Source: Microthrixaceae bacterium (GTDB taxonomy: Bacteria > Actinomycetota > Acidimicrobiia > Acidimicrobiales > Acidimicrobilacustridaceae). Taken from it: a DNA stretch of 7,402 nucleotides. The notes beneath the pieces are model-generated. The model searched no databases and was not told the origin of the DNA. It saw only the letters and a program-made list of their open reading frames with translations. Position 1 is the stretch's first letter, and each line of letters opens with the position of its first letter. This document shows positions 5,547-7,402 of the stretch, piece by piece. A program made the translations under genes and the position numbers. The stretch is taken from the NCBI GenBank assembly GCA_023264915.1, contig JAHFUU010000115.1, forward strand, positions 1 through 7,402. The letters run 5' to 3'.

Positions 5547-6170
5547 TTAGGGATCGAGGACGACGAACTCCGACGGGACGACGACCTCTTGACTATCGGT
5601 AAGGCCGCCGGTCCTCGAGCCGTACTCGAGAGGGAACCCGTAGGTAGGGTCGAATGACGCGTAGATCACCGTGCAGTATCTGCACTCGTTCGGGTCTGTC
5701 ATGGCACCCGTGTCCAACTTCGGTGTGGTGCTCATTGCGGCCACTTCAGCGAGTGCTCTCCCCATCGAATCGAAGATGGGATCCACGGCCAGCGCATCGG
5801 TGTTCGTCTCGGTACCCGTGGCCGGTGGGCGCCTCGTCACGTTGACGATCCGATGGCCGAGCACCTCCACCTCAACGCTCGGCTCGCTGCAGAAGCAGTA
5901 CTGCTCGTATGTCCAGCGGTAGTGGTTCGGTCGATGATCGTTCCAGAACTTGCGCGCCGCCCGATACACGTCCGCGCTCAGCGAAGGTGAAATCGCGAAT
6001 CCAGCTGCCTGACTCGCAGTGGGTGCCGGAAGTCGCATGACTCGCGTCGTCGAGGGAGCCCGAGTGACCTGACTTCCAGTGGAGACATCCGTGCCTGAGC
6101 ACGCGGTGCCGAACAGTGCGAGGGAAACTGCGATGGTCACACCGACGATGGTGAGAGCGTCGTCCCGCAT
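5547..6170 (-). CDS. DUF6174-like lipoprotein
   Basis: A 207-residue exported protein. The signal peptide (MRDDALTIVGVTIAVSLALFGTAC) has R2 in the n-region and a likely lipidation site at C24, although glycine at -3 makes the lipobox imperfect. A Thr/Ser/Pro linker runs to about 60. The conserved core matches my recollection of DUF6174: W76 ahead of HYRWTYEQYCFC (83-94), a short beta-strand pair VEVEVLGHRIVNVTR, a helix DPIFDSMGRALAEV, then VIYASFDPTYGFPLEY (168-183). The pattern Y-x-Y-x-x-x-CxC followed by YD-x-x-xG-x-P is the hallmark of that family, whose function is unknown. Besides the C92-x-C94 pair there is an extra pair, C163-x-x-C166. The gene lies 64 bp downstream of the HNH gene on the same strand, separated from it by a strong hairpin, so it probably has its own promoter; I could not identify one. 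Confidence 0.82.
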   Translation of the reverse strand: MRDDALTIVGVTIAVSLALFGTACSGTDVSTGSQVTRAPSTTRVMRLPAPTASQAAGFAISPSLSADVYRAARKFWNDHRPNHYRWTYEQYCFCSEPSVEVEVLGHRIVNVTRRPPATGTETNTDALAVDPIFDSMGRALAEVAAMSTTPKLDTGAMTDPNECRYCTVIYASFDPTYGFPLEYGSRTGGLTDSQEVVVPSEFVVLDP

Positions 6171-6214
6171 CCATACAGGATGGCACGCAAAGGACCGGCG
6201 TCTTCGTCGACGAT

Positions 6215-6232
6215 GGGGCCGCCAGCGGCCCC
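6215..6232 (-). terminator. Strong hairpin after the HNH endonuclease gene
   Basis: On the minus strand GGGGCCGC-TG-GCGGCCCC is a perfect 8-bp inverted repeat (6215-6222 with 6225-6232) starting two bases after the HNH stop codon (6235-6237). The real loop is probably four bases over seven pairs. No T-tract follows. It likely separates the HNH gene from the DUF6174-like gene 45 bases further on. Confidence 0.55.
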
Positions 6233-6234
6233 CG

Positions 6235-7402
6235 TCAGTTCTGGCTGGGGGCGGTGTGTCGTTGCCAGGACTCGATGATGACGTCGCGGCCGTAGTAGGT
6301 GAGGCGCTCGCCTGTGCCGTACCAGTGCGCGCCGGGTTGGGGCAGTGGCGAGAGCGCCGGGTCGCCTTTGGTGGGGCGTGGGTTGACGGGCAGCACCTGG
6401 GTGCCGTCGGGACGCCAGAAGCCCTTGGTGCGCCCGCGGTCGGTCACCTCGACCCGCCAGCCAGGCCGATGCACCACTTGATGGTGATGCTTGCATAACA
6501 AGATGAGGTTATGGATGTGTGTCGGTCCTGCGTCGTCGGAGTGCTGAACGTGGTGCGCCACCAGGTACGCCTGGCGGTCACATCCGGGATAGGTGCAGGT
6601 CTTGTCGCGCTCGACCAGCGCCAGGACCTGCCTCTTGGTCGCCAGACGGGTGGGTGAGGTGACCGTGACAGGACTGCCGTGGCGTTTGAGGATCACCGCT
6701 ATGTCAGCCATGCACAACAAGGGAGCGACCTCGGAGGGGTCGATCCCACCAAAGCCAGCCAGAGAGGCCCGGACCGCTCCGTGTGGCCCAGACCGACTCG
6801 GAGGTCTGCCCACACCGGGATCGCCCAAACCGGGATCGCCCAAACCGGGATCGCCCAAACCGGGATCGCCCAGGCAAGGGATCTCGGGTTCGTAGCCCGC
6901 AGCGGGGCACTTCGTGCTGCCAGGGTCACCAGCGAGCACGTCCCCTGGGTGCCCGCCGCCGGGGTGCTCGGCGCTCGGCCCGATCGGGTCTTCACCGATG
7001 CCAGATGGGTGGGCCTCGCCAGATGGGTGGGCCTCGTCGGAGGCAGGCTCGACGCTCTCGTCCTCGACGTCAGCGCTGTGGCCGCTCGGGGTCGTGTCGC
7101 TCGGGGTCGTGTCGCTCGGGGTCGTGTCGGTGGAGCTGAACGTGTCGCGGACGTCTTCGTCGCCGGCCTCACCGCCGTCTTCGCCGGCCTCAACATCGCT
7201 GTCGAGGTTGATGACGACTACGGCTCTGAACCGGTCAGGGATCACCCCAGCGGCGTCGGGGGCCTGATGGCTGGTGTAGGTGTCGATGATCTCGACCAAC
7301 GCTTCGAGCTCACCAGCACGCTGGCGCTTGGGGCGCACCTTGTCGGGGTTCTGTTGTGGTGCGGCTTGGCCAACCGCGTCCAGATCGGATTGGGCGTGCT
7401 CT
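6235..7402 (-). CDS. HNH endonuclease of the DUF222/13E12 type, C-terminal part (5' end beyond the right edge)
   Basis: The minus-strand frame is open from the right edge (EHAQSDLDAVGQAA...) to TGA at 6235-6237, giving 388 visible residues; GTG 7338 is internal and not the start. The N-terminal DUF222 domain is mostly outside the window, with only its end visible (AGELEALVEIIDTY ... RFRAVVVINLD). The C-terminal HNH nuclease is complete: CTYPGC (first zinc-cysteine pair), LVAHHVQHSDDAGPTH with the catalytic histidine region at 6541-6555, then HNLILLCKHHHQVVH at about 6475-6515, and the usual tail with FWRPDG. The catalytic residues look intact. Between the two parts lies an insertion of about 150 residues (about 6750-7200) rich in Pro, Gly, Asp, Ser and Thr and containing three tandem repeats; most family members have a short linker there. 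These genes are often present in many copies in actinobacterial genomes, and their role is uncertain. Confidence 0.92.
   Translation of the reverse strand, partial: EHAQSDLDAVGQAAPQQNPDKVRPKRQRAGELEALVEIIDTYTSHQAPDAAGVIPDRFRAVVVINLDSDVEAGEDGGEAGDEDVRDTFSSTDTTPSDTTPSDTTPSGHSADVEDESVEPASDEAHPSGEAHPSGIGEDPIGPSAEHPGGGHPGDVLAGDPGSTKCPAAGYEPEIPCLGDPGLGDPGLGDPGLGDPGVGRPPSRSGPHGAVRASLAGFGGIDPSEVAPLLCMADIAVILKRHGSPVTVTSPTRLATKRQVLALVERDKTCTYPGCDRQAYLVAHHVQHSDDAGPTHIHNLILLCKHHHQVVHRPGWRVEVTDRGRTKGFWRPDGTQVLPVNPRPTKGDPALSPLPQPGAHWYGTGERLTYYGRDVIIESWQRHTAPSQN
6814..6873 (-). repeat. 15-bp tandem repeat, 4 copies, encoding GLGDP
   Basis: Units of ACCGGGATCGCCCAA (plus strand) at 6814-6828, 6829-6843 and 6844-6858 are identical, and 6859-6873 differs only at the last base. 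In the HNH frame they encode tandem GLGDP pentapeptides in the long low-complexity insertion. Near-identity at the DNA level, including third codon positions, points to recent expansion. Confidence 0.95.
7000..7035 (-). repeat. 18-bp tandem duplication in the HNH gene
   Basis: GCCAGATGGGTGGGCCTC occurs twice in direct succession (7000-7017 and 7018-7035) with no mismatch. It encodes the doubled hexapeptide EAHPSG in the HNH insertion. Confidence 0.93.
7084..7128 (-). repeat. 15-bp tandem repeat, 3 perfect copies, encoding SDTTP
   Basis: GCTCGGGGTCGTGTC is repeated exactly at 7084-7098, 7099-7113 and 7114-7128. On the minus strand it encodes a DTTPS pentapeptide run in the N-terminal half of the HNH insertion. 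Confidence 0.95.

Noticed and set aside
2589..7402. Uma2 and HNH genes considered as parts of a defence or mobile system
   Set aside because: They lie about 3 kb apart on opposite strands with unrelated genes between, and no methyltransferase, helicase, integrase, toxin-antitoxin pair or terminal repeats are visible.

Overview
The window is GC-rich (roughly two-thirds G+C by eye) with dense short intergenic spaces. Gene content suggests a member of the Actinomycetota, possibly Acidimicrobiia: a DUF222/13E12-type HNH endonuclease, a small DUF6632-like membrane protein, a DUF6174-like lipoprotein, an Uma2-family nuclease, and TANNNT -10 boxes placed 6-7 nt before start codons (leaderless transcription). 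This assignment is inference; no rRNA or tRNA gene is visible to confirm it.

Layout, left to right. 1-741 (+) is the 3' part of a secreted protein with a vWD-associated C-terminal segment and two copies of a ~95-residue beta-domain. 743-1918 (+) is a lipoprotein with a beta-propeller (SMP-30/NHL-like). 2102-2515 (+) is a four-helix membrane protein resembling DUF6632. 2589-3122 (+) is an Uma2-family PD-(D/E)XK nuclease-like protein. 3123-3432 has no convincing gene. 3445-3924 (+) is a single-pass membrane protein of unknown function. 3925-4220 carries a terminator-like hairpin and a cluster of three hairpins that may be a structured leader. 4221-5231 (+) is an ankyrin-repeat lipoprotein. 5232-5546 is a convergent intergenic region with a 14-bp tandem array. 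5547-6170 (-) is a DUF6174-like lipoprotein, and 6235-7402 (-) is the C-terminal part of an HNH endonuclease that runs off the right edge.

The genes do not form one recognisable pathway. What unites them is location: three predicted lipoproteins, one secreted protein and two membrane proteins, so the block is mostly cell envelope. Uma2 and HNH are scattered, often multicopy families and probably independent cargo.

The most striking property is the number of unrelated short tandem repeats: seven arrays, each with its own unit, of 14, 15, 15, 15, 15, 16 and 18 bp. The five inside reading frames have unit lengths divisible by three and the two outside do not. I see no CRISPR array, transposase, integrase, toxin-antitoxin pair or recognisable defence operon, and I do not claim a new multi-gene system.
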